Below are positions 1-10,350 of a DNA stretch of 64,000 nucleotides, piece after piece. Both the position numbers and the translations under genes were made by a program. The stretch comes from JACCXE01 sp963718605. Lineage in GTDB: Bacteria; Actinomycetota; Acidimicrobiia; Acidimicrobiales; JACCXE01. Below the pieces are notes generated by a model. The model was given only the letters and a program-made list of their open reading frames with translations. It was not told the origin of the DNA and made no database searches. Location: positions 4,035,596 through 4,099,595 of the forward strand of contig OY970363.1 of NCBI GenBank assembly GCA_963718605.1. The letters run 5' to 3'. How positions within the stretch are numbered: position 1 is the stretch's first letter; each line of letters begins with the position of its first letter.

Positions 1-308
1 CCTCCGGCACCCGCATCGTGAAGGTGATGCTGCACATCTCGCTCGACGAGCAGGCTGAGCGTTTCCAGTCCCGCCTCGACGATCCGACGAAGCGTTGGAA
101 GTACAACGACGGCGACGAGACGATGCGCGCTCACTGGGACAAATTCATGCGCGCCTATGAGGACGCGATCAACGCCACCTCGATCACAGAAGCGCCGTGG
201 TACGTGGTGCCCGCCGACAACAAGTGGTACCGCAACTGGGTGGTCATGTCCTTGCTGGTCGACACGCTCGCAGCGATGAACCCGCAGTATCCCGACGTAG
301 GGGCTTGA
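1..308 (+). CDS. ppk2: Polyphosphate kinase 2 (PPK2), C-terminal part only
   Basis: This is the C-terminal ~100 residues of a PPK2-family kinase, which moves phosphate between polyphosphate and a nucleotide. The frame is already open at base 3, so the gene begins before the window. The fragment has the family's KVMLHIS stretch, the DP-K-WK segment and the APWYVVPAD-K motif near the end. The Walker A region and first lid lie outside the window. GTG at 18 is in frame but is not the true start. The stop is TGA at 306-308. The nucleotide preference cannot be read from this piece. Confidence 0.85.
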   Translation, partial: SGTRIVKVMLHISLDEQAERFQSRLDDPTKRWKYNDGDETMRAHWDKFMRAYEDAINATSITEAPWYVVPADNKWYRNWVVMSLLVDTLAAMNPQYPDVGA

Positions 309-342
309 CTTAAAGTCCAGTTGAGGTCATACGGTTCGTCGC

Positions 343-708
343 ATGTTCATCGAACACGTCAACCTCACCGTGACCGACCTCGACCGTTCGATCGCGTTTT
401 ATTCGGATCTGCTCGATCTCCATGTGCGGTGGAAGGGCCTCGTCGACGCCGATCGACTCGGCGCCCACGTCGGCGACGACCGGCACTACCTCGCGTTGTT
501 CGAAGCGAAAGCGCCCGGCGAGGTGGACCACGATTACCTGCGCCCCGGCGTCAACCATTTCGGCTTCGTCGTCGACGACCTCGACGAGGCGCGGCGTCGC
601 CTTGCCACGCTGGGCGCGACGATCCACTTGGAAGGCGAGTACGAGCCAGGACGCCGCATCTATTTCATGGATCCCGACGGCTATGAGGTAGAGCTCGTCG
701 CGTATTGA
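343..708 (+). CDS. Glyoxalase/VOC-family metalloprotein
   Basis: A 121-residue single VOC (glyoxalase/bleomycin-resistance/dioxygenase fold) protein. It opens with MFIEHVNLTVTDLDRSIAFY, which carries the first metal-ligand His. A second beta-alpha unit has VNHFGFVVDDLDEA, and the C-terminal DPDGYEVELV carries the metal-binding Glu. One VOC module with two beta-alpha-beta-beta-beta halves is the usual length. The substrate cannot be told from sequence. Its stop overlaps the TTG start of the amidase by 4 bases (TTGA), so the two are probably cotranscribed. Confidence 0.8.
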   Translation: MFIEHVNLTVTDLDRSIAFYSDLLDLHVRWKGLVDADRLGAHVGDDRHYLALFEAKAPGEVDHDYLRPGVNHFGFVVDDLDEARRRLATLGATIHLEGEYEPGRRIYFMDPDGYEVELVAY

Positions 709-1829
709 GCCAGACTGAGCGGGTGTTGACCCGCCGCGCGCTGGGGCGCCTAGCTGTTCCGTTGTTGCTGACACTGATCGCGACGACAGTCGGTCTCGTG
801 CCGACCCGGACTGCGTCGGCCGAGCCCGCGACCGCGCTTCGCGTGGCGACGATTACGACGCCGGTAGTCCGCTCAACGGTGCAACAACTTCGGTTCGCCG
901 CCGATCACGTGGGGCTGTATTGGTTCGGCCATCCCGACGCGACCGTGACGGTTGCGTTCAGCCGTGACGGTGTGCACTTTGGCCGCACGCTCGACGTGGG
1001 CCGGGACGAGGTCGGCGAGCAACGCGCCAACGGCGTCACCTACGGAGCCGTCCTTACCGCGAACCGCGCTGCCTTCGTGCGGGTCACGACCAACCGCGCA
1101 CTGAGCCGGGTAACCGTGCTCGGTCTGGCCGACCGCGTCCGCGCGGTGGTCGACAAGCTGCTGCCGAATAGCCCGGTCGGCGGGGCGCACCCCTCGCAGC
1201 CGCCGATTGTTGCGCGCGCAGGTTGGGGCGCCGACGAGTCGCTGCGCTTCAACGCCAGCGGCGGTGAGAAGTGGCCGCCGGCGTTCGCACCGGTGCAGAA
1301 GCTGATCGTTCACCACACGGCCGGTGCGAACAACGATCACAATCCGGCGGCGACGATCAGGGCGATTTACTACTACCACGCAGTCACCCAAGGCTGGGGT
1401 GACATCGGATACAACTTCCTCATCGATGAGGCGGGCCGCATCTACAAGGGCCGCAACTCGCACGCGCAGGGCGGCACGGCCGACACGATCACCGGTGAGG
1501 ACGGGTCGGGCAATGGCGTGACCGGTGCGCACGCGCACGAATACAACGCGGGCACGGTCGGTGTCGCGCTACTCGGCACCCTGACCGACCAGGACGCCAC
1601 GCCGGCGGCTAAGCGTGCGCTCGAAGACTTACTCGCGTGGAAGGCCGACGCCCACGGCGTCGATCCGCACGGCTCGACGCGTTACACGAACCCGGTCGGC
1701 GGTAACCAGAAGGTCTTCGCCAACATCGCCGGGCACCGCGATGTCGGTACCACAGCCTGCCCCGGGGGCGTGTTCTACGCGGGCCTCCCCGAGATCCGCG
1801 ACCAAGTCGCGGCCCGCATGGGCAATTAG
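705..1829 (+). CDS. Secreted N-acetylmuramoyl-L-alanine amidase, PGRP/Amidase_2 type
   Basis: A 374-residue exported cell-wall hydrolase predicted to cut the bond between N-acetylmuramate and L-Ala. The N-terminus has a twin-arginine-like TRRALGRLA followed by a hydrophobic stretch and an Ala-rich cleavage site near residue 39 (TASA). An uncharacterised beta-rich domain covers roughly residues 45-155. The amidase/PGRP domain covers about 165-370. Zn ligands are visible as His in IVHHTAG, His in AGHRDVG and Cys in TACPG. The start is TTG, chosen because ATG alternatives would remove the signal peptide. It overlaps the VOC gene by 4 bases. Confidence 0.88.
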   Translation: MSQTERVLTRRALGRLAVPLLLTLIATTVGLVPTRTASAEPATALRVATITTPVVRSTVQQLRFAADHVGLYWFGHPDATVTVAFSRDGVHFGRTLDVGRDEVGEQRANGVTYGAVLTANRAAFVRVTTNRALSRVTVLGLADRVRAVVDKLLPNSPVGGAHPSQPPIVARAGWGADESLRFNASGGEKWPPAFAPVQKLIVHHTAGANNDHNPAATIRAIYYYHAVTQGWGDIGYNFLIDEAGRIYKGRNSHAQGGTADTITGEDGSGNGVTGAHAHEYNAGTVGVALLGTLTDQDATPAAKRALEDLLAWKADAHGVDPHGSTRYTNPVGGNQKVFANIAGHRDVGTTACPGGVFYAGLPEIRDQVAARMGN

Positions 1830-1839
1830 ACGGAGCGAA

Positions 1840-3306
1840 CTACGCGAAGTCGCTCAGGCGCGCGGAGCGCCGATCGAAATTCGGCGGCAGTAGCGCGAGC
1901 GTGCCCGCGCAGAATTCTTCGAGCAAGAAGGACGCGTCGCGCACGCGGTCCACGGGTAGCTCGGCCGATTCCGCGAACGGCGTAAACGCGTCGCCCAACT
2001 CGGCGTCGAGGTGCGCGAGCTGCCGACGACGGGTGAGCCGCAGCCGCGCGCCTTGCGTGGCGGCGTCGAACACGGGGCTGACGCTGAGCTGGTCTGCGGT
2101 CATTGCCACCCGGCGATCTGGCGTGACGAAGCCTTTGAAGGCGGATCGATTGACGACGAGTGCGCTCAGCTCGAGCTTCGTGCGGGACGCGAGCCGGGCC
2201 TCGGCGTCGGGGCCGAACGCCCAGCCGTTGTCGTCGACGTAGGCCGCGGTCGGTTGCGGCAAGTCGACGCCGACCTCGCGATCCGGCCCGGCGGCCTCCC
2301 GGAACAGCTCGACGTAGTGCTCGAGACGACCGAAGAAATTCTGTGCGAAGCGGTAGTGCCGAGTGGCCTCGACGCGCCGCGCCCCGATTTCGAGGTTCCA
2401 GGTGCGGTCGAAGAACGTCCACCCGGTGGGCGCCGTAACTCTGATTGATTCCTCGATGAACAACTTTTGCGATGGCAGCTCGGGCAGGCACGTCGACGAG
2501 AACACCCCGTCGACGGCTCCGTCGCGGAAGGGCAGAGGGAACTGGACGTCGTGGAGCACGAAGCTGCCCCCGTCGTTCGCATAGGTGCGCGTGATCAGGA
2601 GATTCACCAACTGGGCGTCAACACACACCAGGTCTGGCGTGGCGCCGAGCGCCCGCACGAAGTTCTCGAACACACCGTGGCCACAACACAACGACAGGAC
2701 GCGGCCGCCCATGTCGAGGTGACCCATCCGCATCGCCAGCGCGTTCGCGCGCGGCGAGAAAAAACGGGTGGTGTAGTAGTCGACGAGCCGGCTCAGCTCG
2801 ACGTTGCGGTCCGCCGCCTTGGCCGGCGCGCCCGCCGAGCGGGCTACCCCGCGCAACTTGTCACGCAGCCCCGACGCCGGCGGTGCGACACCGACTACCT
2901 CGAACCGCGCCATGTCAGCCAGGTAGCGCTCGACGAGCGGTGCGATGTCGACGCCCAGCCGGGCCGACACGGCCAAGTACGGCTCGACGGGCGCGCCGCG
3001 CAAGAGGGACGCGACTTCAGGGAGGTGGCGCCCGATCCAGGCCTTGAGCCCGGCGACGTCGCTCGAACGCAAGTAGTCGATCGCGGCCACGAGCAGCGGC
3101 ACGTACGGATTGAGTTCGTCCTCGGGTCCGCCGTAGCCCTTGGCCAAGCTGAGCAGCAGCACACCGTCGACGATCGGGAACTCGAAGCAGCGGCACTCGA
3201 TGAGGCCCCACTCGATGCGTTCGTCCGTGGCCACGACCTCGGCCGCGACGTTGAACGCGCCACCGCAATAGGGACAGACGAGGTCGCGGACGACCGAGCG
3301 CTTCAC
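1840..3306 (-). CDS. Class I SAM-dependent methyltransferase with N-terminal zinc-ribbon
   Basis: A 488-residue protein. The N-terminus is Trm112/zinc-ribbon-like, with CPYC at residues 11-14 and a second CRC pair near residue 38. The centre (about 215-310) is a Rossmann methyltransferase domain whose motif I reads VLSLCCGHGVFENF, followed by an acidic VCVDAQ. The rest is unassigned. Methyltransferases with such ribbons act on varied small molecules or RNA, and the substrate here is unknown. It converges on the amidase gene with only 10 bases between stops, and its start lies 9 bases after the stop of lpdA. Confidence 0.7.
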   Translation of the reverse strand: MKRSVVRDLVCPYCGGAFNVAAEVVATDERIEWGLIECRCFEFPIVDGVLLLSLAKGYGGPEDELNPYVPLLVAAIDYLRSSDVAGLKAWIGRHLPEVASLLRGAPVEPYLAVSARLGVDIAPLVERYLADMARFEVVGVAPPASGLRDKLRGVARSAGAPAKAADRNVELSRLVDYYTTRFFSPRANALAMRMGHLDMGGRVLSLCCGHGVFENFVRALGATPDLVCVDAQLVNLLITRTYANDGGSFVLHDVQFPLPFRDGAVDGVFSSTCLPELPSQKLFIEESIRVTAPTGWTFFDRTWNLEIGARRVEATRHYRFAQNFFGRLEHYVELFREAAGPDREVGVDLPQPTAAYVDDNGWAFGPDAEARLASRTKLELSALVVNRSAFKGFVTPDRRVAMTADQLSVSPVFDAATQGARLRLTRRRQLAHLDAELGDAFTPFAESAELPVDRVRDASFLLEEFCAGTLALLPPNFDRRSARLSDFA

Positions 3307-3315
3307 GCGCGGCCG

Positions 3316-4677
3316 CTATTCGGCGGCGTCGGCGAGCGCTTCGGCGAGTGCGGGATGCACCAGCAGAGACTCGACGATGTCGGTGACTTTGAGGTTGGCC
3401 GTGACCGCGAGCGCGAGCACCGAGATCAGTTCGGCCGCTCCCCGTCCCACGATCGAACCTCCCAGCACCACGCCCGTGTTCGGGTCGCTCAGAATTTTCA
3501 CGAACCCGCGCGGATCGCCATCGATCAGCGCGCGTGCGTTCGCAGCGAAGGGCACCTTGGTGACGCGCAGCTTGCGGCCGATCGCGAAGGCCTCGGCTTC
3601 GGCCAGGCCCACGTCCGCGATTTCGGGTTCGGTGAAGATCGCCGACGCCGCCTTGTCGTAGTCGAGGTGGCGGTGCTCACGCGTGTGTAGGCCCATCACG
3701 TGCTCGGCGACCTTGCGGCCCTGCATCGATGCCACCGACGCGAGTGGCAAGCGGCCCGACACGTCGCCCGCCGCGTACACGTGCCCGAGGTTGGTGACGC
3801 AGTGCTGGTTCACCGGTACGTAACCGCCCGAATCGACGGTGACCCCAGCTTCTTCGAGACCCAGGTCGCCGGAGTTGGGCACCGAACCGATCGCCAACAG
3901 CACGTGCGAGCCGACGATCTTGCGGCCGTCTTCACACGACACGGTTACTTCGTTGCCGGCGCGCTCGATGCCGTTCGCGCGCGCGCCCTTCAACAACACG
4001 ACGCCGCTGCGCAGGAAGTCGTCCTCCAGCGCGGCGGCCACTTCCGGGTCCTTGCCCGGCAGCACCTGTTGCCGGCTCACGATCAGCGTCACCTTCGAAC
4101 CGAACGAGCGGAACATGTGCACGAACTCCACGCCGGTTACACCCGAACCGACCACGATCAAATGCTCGGGTAACTCTGCGGGCGGATAGGCCTGGCGCGT
4201 CGTGAGAACGCGCTCGCCGTCGATCGGCGCCCACTCGGGCAGCCGGGGCCCGCTGCCGGTGGCGATGAGAATCGCGTCGGCCTCGAGTTCGTGCGTAGCC
4301 GTCTCCGTGTCCACCACGACGCAGTGCGCGCTGGACAAGCGGGCGCGGCCGTGGAGCAGCTGCACGCCCTGGCTCTGCAGCAACTCGGTCTGCGACACGT
4401 TGAGGTGCTGGGTGATCTTCGAGATTCGGCTGCCCAGCGCCGCAAAATCCGGGGCGGCGTCGAGCGGCTTCAGGCCCATGGCCTCGGCCCGGTGCGCCGA
4501 CGTCATTTCGTTGCCGGTCGCGATCATCGCTTTGGATGGGATGCAGTCCCACAGGTTCGCGGCGCCGCCGATCACCTCGCGCTCGACCACGGTCACTTCG
4601 GCTCCGAGCCGCGCGCCCCAGCTCGCCGCCTGGATGCCCGCAGGCCCCCCGCCGATGATCACAAACTTGACCGTCAT
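3316..4677 (-). CDS. lpdA: NAD(P)H-quinone reductase of the LpdA type (flavoprotein disulfide reductase family)
   Basis: A 453-residue flavoprotein with an N-terminal FAD dinucleotide fold (VIIGGGPAGIQAA), a central NAD(P) fold (VVGSGVTGVEF) and a C-terminal dimerisation domain with HPALAEAL. The site that normally holds the redox disulfide reads GGAANLWDCIPSK: the first Cys is Ala and only the second remains. Mycobacterial LpdA has the same loss (GGAAVLDDC) and acts as a quinone reductase rather than a dihydrolipoamide dehydrogenase. It is followed 4 bases upstream in the same direction by the mutase gene, a likely two-gene transcript. Confidence 0.82.
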   Translation of the reverse strand: MTVKFVIIGGGPAGIQAASWGARLGAEVTVVEREVIGGAANLWDCIPSKAMIATGNEMTSAHRAEAMGLKPLDAAPDFAALGSRISKITQHLNVSQTELLQSQGVQLLHGRARLSSAHCVVVDTETATHELEADAILIATGSGPRLPEWAPIDGERVLTTRQAYPPAELPEHLIVVGSGVTGVEFVHMFRSFGSKVTLIVSRQQVLPGKDPEVAAALEDDFLRSGVVLLKGARANGIERAGNEVTVSCEDGRKIVGSHVLLAIGSVPNSGDLGLEEAGVTVDSGGYVPVNQHCVTNLGHVYAAGDVSGRLPLASVASMQGRKVAEHVMGLHTREHRHLDYDKAASAIFTEPEIADVGLAEAEAFAIGRKLRVTKVPFAANARALIDGDPRGFVKILSDPNTGVVLGGSIVGRGAAELISVLALAVTANLKVTDIVESLLVHPALAEALADAAE

Positions 4678-4681
4678 GAGG

Positions 4682-6271
<1,590 letters not shown>

Positions 6272-6335
6272 GGGCCAAGAGTACGCGGGCGTGCAGGCGG
6301 CGCCCTAATAGGGTGGCGTCGGGAGGCGCGGCTGC

Positions 6336-7364
6336 GTGAATCGTTTGGGGTTTATCTGGCTGGCAACCATTCGCGACCTCGAGTGGCGCTGGCGTCGGTT
6401 CGTCATGGCCGTGTTCGCCATCGCGATGGTCTTCGCCATCACGCTGCTGCTGTCGGGCTTTGGACAGAGCTTCGCCGTAGAGGCGAATCGTCTCGCCGAT
6501 CGGGTGGGCGCGGACGGTTACGTCGTGCGCGACGGCGTCACGGGGCCGTTCACCTCACCGCGTCCGTTCCCCGCAGACGTCGCGAAGGACTTAGCCGCCA
6601 CCCCAGGACTGCGCTCGGCCACACCGCTGATCGCGCTGCTTCAGCCCGACATCTACCTGCTGGCCTTAACCGCGCCCTCCAAGGCTGGCGCGCCGTTCGC
6701 CGCGGCCAACCACGTGCTGGCGGACGGTACCTTCCGCGGCGGCGTCGGCGAACCCATCTCGATCGGCACCCGAGACTTCTCGGTCGCCGAAGTGACGAAG
6801 GGCCGCACGGTGTTCGGCGGCGTGCCGATCGTGGAAACGACCATTGAGGACGCGCAAGCCGGAGTCTTCGGTGGCCAACCCTTCATCACCGCGGTGGCCG
6901 TGACCGGCGTTCCGAAGTCCATGCCTCCGGGCTACACGTTCATCCCGAAGACCGCGGCCGTCACCGACTTTCTACGACCCGTCGGCGTGATTCGCACGAC
7001 GATCCGCATCCTGAGCGTCATGTTGTGGTTGGTGGCCGCAGCAATCGTCGGCACGATGGTGTACGTCTCGACGCTCGAGCGACTCCGTGACCTCGCCGTG
7101 TTCAAAGCCACGGGCGCGTCCACCACCGACCTACTGCTCGCGCTGATCGTGCAGGCCGTGGTGGTGTCGTTGTCGGCGTCGCTCGTCGCGATCGCACTCG
7201 CCTATTTGACCGCGCCGCTCTTTCCCCGGCCGGTGTTTTTCCCGCAAACGTTGCTGGTGGCCTTGCCCGTCGTCGGCGTGATCGTCGGACTGCTCGCGAG
7301 CGGCGCCGGCCTACGGCGCGCCGTAAAGGTCGACCCGGCGTTGGCCATGGGCAGCCCCGGTTAA
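6336..7364 (+). CDS. FtsX/MacB-type ABC transporter permease
   Basis: A 342-residue membrane protein. There is one N-terminal transmembrane segment (about residues 24-46), a large extracytoplasmic domain, then three C-terminal segments (about 226-250, 265-290 and 303-325) with the FtsX-like sequence STLERLRDLAVFKATGAST between the first two. This is the half-transporter layout of MacB/LolC-family permeases. No ATPase gene is adjacent in the window, so its partner is unknown. GTG start, with a GGGAGG-like site about 12 bases upstream. It converges on korB with 7 bases between stops. Confidence 0.75.
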   Translation: MNRLGFIWLATIRDLEWRWRRFVMAVFAIAMVFAITLLLSGFGQSFAVEANRLADRVGADGYVVRDGVTGPFTSPRPFPADVAKDLAATPGLRSATPLIALLQPDIYLLALTAPSKAGAPFAAANHVLADGTFRGGVGEPISIGTRDFSVAEVTKGRTVFGGVPIVETTIEDAQAGVFGGQPFITAVAVTGVPKSMPPGYTFIPKTAAVTDFLRPVGVIRTTIRILSVMLWLVAAAIVGTMVYVSTLERLRDLAVFKATGASTTDLLLALIVQAVVVSLSASLVAIALAYLTAPLFPRPVFFPQTLLVALPVVGVIVGLLASGAGLRRAVKVDPALAMGSPG

Positions 7365-7371
7365 TCCGTAA

Positions 7372-8394
7372 CTAGTCGACAGTCCAGGCGGCACCAGACC
7401 GCAATAGCGCCGCCAAGTCGCCGCTGCCGCGCGTGGCCTGCGCATCGAGAATCTGATTGCCGACGAGGGCGCCGTAGTGCTCGTGCTCGACGGCGCGAAA
7501 CACACCGACGGGCGTGGGCTCGTGCGGACCGCGCGCAAGCCGCGACAGCGAGAACGCGTGGCCCGGCCGCTCGAGTGTCTCGTCGTGTACGACGATCGCC
7601 GACTCGTCCACGTCGGCCACGTTCATCACTTGGAAGTGGCCTTGCGCGTCCGGCGCCACGCACTTGTCGCTGTTCGCACCGAAGATGATCTTCTCGCCGT
7701 GCACCAGCGGGATCAGGTTGTCGGCCCGGTTCTCTTTCGACGTGACGGCTTCGAACGCGCCGTCGTTGAAGACGTTGCAGTTCTGATACACCTCGACGAA
7801 CGCGGCGCCCTTGTGGTCGTGTGCGCGCTTGAACGTCTCGAGCATGTGAGCGCGGTCCATGTCATGAGTGCGAGCCACGAACGTCGCTTCGGCGCCGAGG
7901 GCAAGGCTGATCGGGTTGAAGGGCGTGTCCACCGAGCCGAACGGTGTGCTCTTGGTGACCTTGCCGACTTCCGATGTCGGGGAGTACTGACCCTTGGTCA
8001 AGCCGTAGATCTGATTGTTGAACATCAGGATCGTGAGGTTGACGTTGCGGCGCAGCGCATGGATGAGGTGGTTGCCGCCAATCGAAAGCGAGTCACCGTC
8101 TCCGCTGATGACCCACACGTCGAGATCCGGCCGCGCGACCGCGAGGCCGGTAGCGAGCGCGGCGGCGCGACCGTGGATGCCGTGCATGCCGTAGGTGTCC
8201 ATGTAATACGGAAAGCGAGCAGCACAGCCGATGCCAGAAACGAACACGGTGTTCTCGCGCCGCACGCCCAACTCGGGCATGAGCAACTGCACGGCCGCCA
8301 GAATCGAGTAGTCACCGCAACCCGGGCACCAACGGACCTCTTGGTCCGACATCCAGTCTTTGCGACTGGTGATCGGGACGTCGACCGTCGTCAT
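7372..8394 (-). CDS. korB: 2-oxoacid:ferredoxin oxidoreductase, beta subunit
   Basis: A 340-residue thiamine-diphosphate subunit of 2-oxoglutarate (or related 2-oxoacid):ferredoxin oxidoreductase. It starts with WCPGCGDY, whose CxxC together with Cys in GIGCAARF and a later Cys in QNCNVF would hold one [4Fe-4S] cluster. The ThDP/Mg motif is GDGDSLSIGGNH followed by NNQIYGLTKGQ. The length fits class II enzymes such as mycobacterial KorB. Its ATG overlaps the korA stop by one base (TAATG), so the subunits are translationally coupled. It feeds reduced ferredoxin, possibly to the P450 ferredoxins in this window. Confidence 0.9.
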   Translation of the reverse strand: MTTVDVPITSRKDWMSDQEVRWCPGCGDYSILAAVQLLMPELGVRRENTVFVSGIGCAARFPYYMDTYGMHGIHGRAAALATGLAVARPDLDVWVISGDGDSLSIGGNHLIHALRRNVNLTILMFNNQIYGLTKGQYSPTSEVGKVTKSTPFGSVDTPFNPISLALGAEATFVARTHDMDRAHMLETFKRAHDHKGAAFVEVYQNCNVFNDGAFEAVTSKENRADNLIPLVHGEKIIFGANSDKCVAPDAQGHFQVMNVADVDESAIVVHDETLERPGHAFSLSRLARGPHEPTPVGVFRAVEHEHYGALVGNQILDAQATRGSGDLAALLRSGAAWTVD

Positions 8395-10280
8395 TACGAA
8401 ACCTCCGGGCTGGGATTGTCGAGTAGCGCCAACATCGCGGCCTCGATCTCGGACGCTTTGAACGGCGCGCCTTGCACCTTTGTGAGCGACTGCGCGTCCA
8501 CGAGGTACTCGGCGCGTAGCAGCCGACTGAGCTGGCCCATGTTCATCTCGGGCACCAGCACGCGCTTGTAGCGCCGCAGGACCTCACCGAGATCCGACGG
8601 GAACGGGAACAAGTGCGTGAGGTGGGCCTGGCTCGCCTTCATGCCTCGGGCCCGTACGCGGCGCACCGCCGCCCCGATCGACCCGTACGTCGAACCCCAT
8701 CCCACGACGAGCAACTCCCGGGCGCCGTCGTCGTCGAGTTCGACGCCGGGGATGTCGTTCGCGATGCCAGCGATTTTGGCGGCGCGCAGGCGGGTCATGC
8801 GCTCGTGGTTGACGCCGTCGTAGTTGACGTTGCCGGTGCCGTCTTCCTTCTCGAGGCCACCGATGCGGTGCTCGAGGCCGGGCGTGCCCGGGATCGCCCA
8901 CGGACGCGCCAGGGTCTCCGTGTCACGCAGGTAGGGCCAGAACTCGGGTTCGCCTGATGCCGACGTGTGGTTTGGTTCCGTGGCGAACTCGACGCCGATG
9001 TCGGGCAAGTCGGCCACATCGGGCAGGCGCCACGGCTCCGAGCCGTTGGCGATGTACCCGTCGGAGAGCAGCAGCACCGGCGTGCGGTACTTCAGCGCGA
9101 TGCGGGCCGCTTCGATCGCGGCGTCGAAGCAGTGCGACGGCGTCTTCGCGGCGACGATCGGCATCGGCGACTCGCCGTGCCTGCCGTACATCGCGAGCAT
9201 GAGGTCGCTCTGCTCGGTCTTGGTTGGCAGGCCGGTGGACGGGCCGCCCCGTTGGATGTCCACGACGATCAGCGGCAGTTCGAGGCTTACCGCGAGGCCC
9301 ATCGCCTCGGCCTTGAGATCCACACCCGGACCGCTCGTAGTCGTGATCGCGAGGTGCCCACCGAACGCGGCGCCGATCGCTGCGCTAATGCCGGCGATCT
9401 CGTCCTCGGCCTGCATCGTGCGCACACCGAAGTTCTTGTGCTTCGAGAGTTCGTGGAGGATGTCGGAGGCCGGCGTGATCGGGTAACTGCCGAGGAACAG
9501 CGGCAGCTTCGCGAGCTGCGCCGCCGCGATGAGCCCCCACGCCAACGCGGTGTTGCCGCTGACGTTGGTGTAGTCGCCCGGCTCGAAGGTGGTCGGCTTT
9601 ATCTCGTAGGAGCTCGCGAACAACTCGGCGGTTTCGCCGAAGTTGTATCCGGCGCGGAACGCGGCGAGGTTCGACTGCATCACGAGCGGGTTCTTCGCGA
9701 ACTTCTCTTCGATCCACGACGTGGTCGCCTCGAGCGGACGCGTGTACATCCAACTGACAATGCCGAGTGCGAAACAGTTCTTCGAGCGCTCGGCGTCCCG
9801 CGGTTTTACGCCGAGTTCCTTCGTGGACTCGACGGTGAGCGTGGTCATCGGCACCTCGTAGACCATGAAGCCATCGAGGGCACCGTCGGTCAGCGGGTTG
9901 GTTTCGTAACCCGCCTTCTTGAGGTTGCGTTCTTCGAACGCGTCGCTGTTCACGATCAGCGTGCCGCCGACGGGTACGTCGGCCAGGTTCGCCCGCAACG
10001 CCGCCGGATTCATCGCGACAAGCACGGTCGGAAAGTCCCCCGGCGTCAGGATGTCGTGGTCAGAAATGTTGACCTGAAACGCGGAAACGCCCGCCAGCGT
10101 GCCGGCGGGCGCTCGAATCTCTGCGGGGAAGTCGGGCAGGGTCGACAGGTCGTTTCCGAAGAGCGCCGAAGCGCTCGTGAACCTGTCGCCGGTGAGCTGC
10201 ATGCCATCACCGGAGTCACCCGCGAAGCGGATCACTACGTGATCGAGCTCCGTTACGTCCTTGGACGCAGTATCGGTCAT
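8394..10280 (-). CDS. korA: 2-oxoacid:ferredoxin oxidoreductase, fused gamma-alpha subunit
   Basis: A 628-residue partner of KorB. Residues about 10-200 form the gamma domain (IRFAGDSGDGMQLTGDRF), and about 215-620 form the alpha domain with the CoA/oxoacid motif SYPITPASD, then TTSGPGVDLK and QRGGPSTGLPTKTEQSD. This fusion is typical of the class II enzymes of aerobic actinobacteria. ATG at 10280 is preferred. An in-frame GTG at 10319 adds 13 residues without family similarity. The upstream region 10281-10350 contains a short G/C hairpin and no clear operator. Confidence 0.9.
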   Translation of the reverse strand: MTDTASKDVTELDHVVIRFAGDSGDGMQLTGDRFTSASALFGNDLSTLPDFPAEIRAPAGTLAGVSAFQVNISDHDILTPGDFPTVLVAMNPAALRANLADVPVGGTLIVNSDAFEERNLKKAGYETNPLTDGALDGFMVYEVPMTTLTVESTKELGVKPRDAERSKNCFALGIVSWMYTRPLEATTSWIEEKFAKNPLVMQSNLAAFRAGYNFGETAELFASSYEIKPTTFEPGDYTNVSGNTALAWGLIAAAQLAKLPLFLGSYPITPASDILHELSKHKNFGVRTMQAEDEIAGISAAIGAAFGGHLAITTTSGPGVDLKAEAMGLAVSLELPLIVVDIQRGGPSTGLPTKTEQSDLMLAMYGRHGESPMPIVAAKTPSHCFDAAIEAARIALKYRTPVLLLSDGYIANGSEPWRLPDVADLPDIGVEFATEPNHTSASGEPEFWPYLRDTETLARPWAIPGTPGLEHRIGGLEKEDGTGNVNYDGVNHERMTRLRAAKIAGIANDIPGVELDDDGARELLVVGWGSTYGSIGAAVRRVRARGMKASQAHLTHLFPFPSDLGEVLRRYKRVLVPEMNMGQLSRLLRAEYLVDAQSLTKVQGAPFKASEIEAAMLALLDNPSPEVS

Positions 10281-10350
10281 TTTGTCTGTAAACCCCCCGC
10301 ACCGTTGCGGTTTTGTCACGCGTCATTGCGTGTGCAATCACCGTACCGCC

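Noticed and set aside
2467..3690. Long plus-strand open frame opposite the methyltransferase and lpdA genes
   Set aside because: It crosses two well-supported minus-strand genes, has Arg/Gly/Ala-rich composition and no family features. It is a high-GC shadow frame.
10281..10350. Small hairpin CCGCA-CCGT-TGCGG followed by TTTT upstream of korA
   Set aside because: On the plus strand no gene precedes it, and on the minus strand there is no T-run after it. It could be chance in GC-rich DNA, so it is not listed as a terminator.
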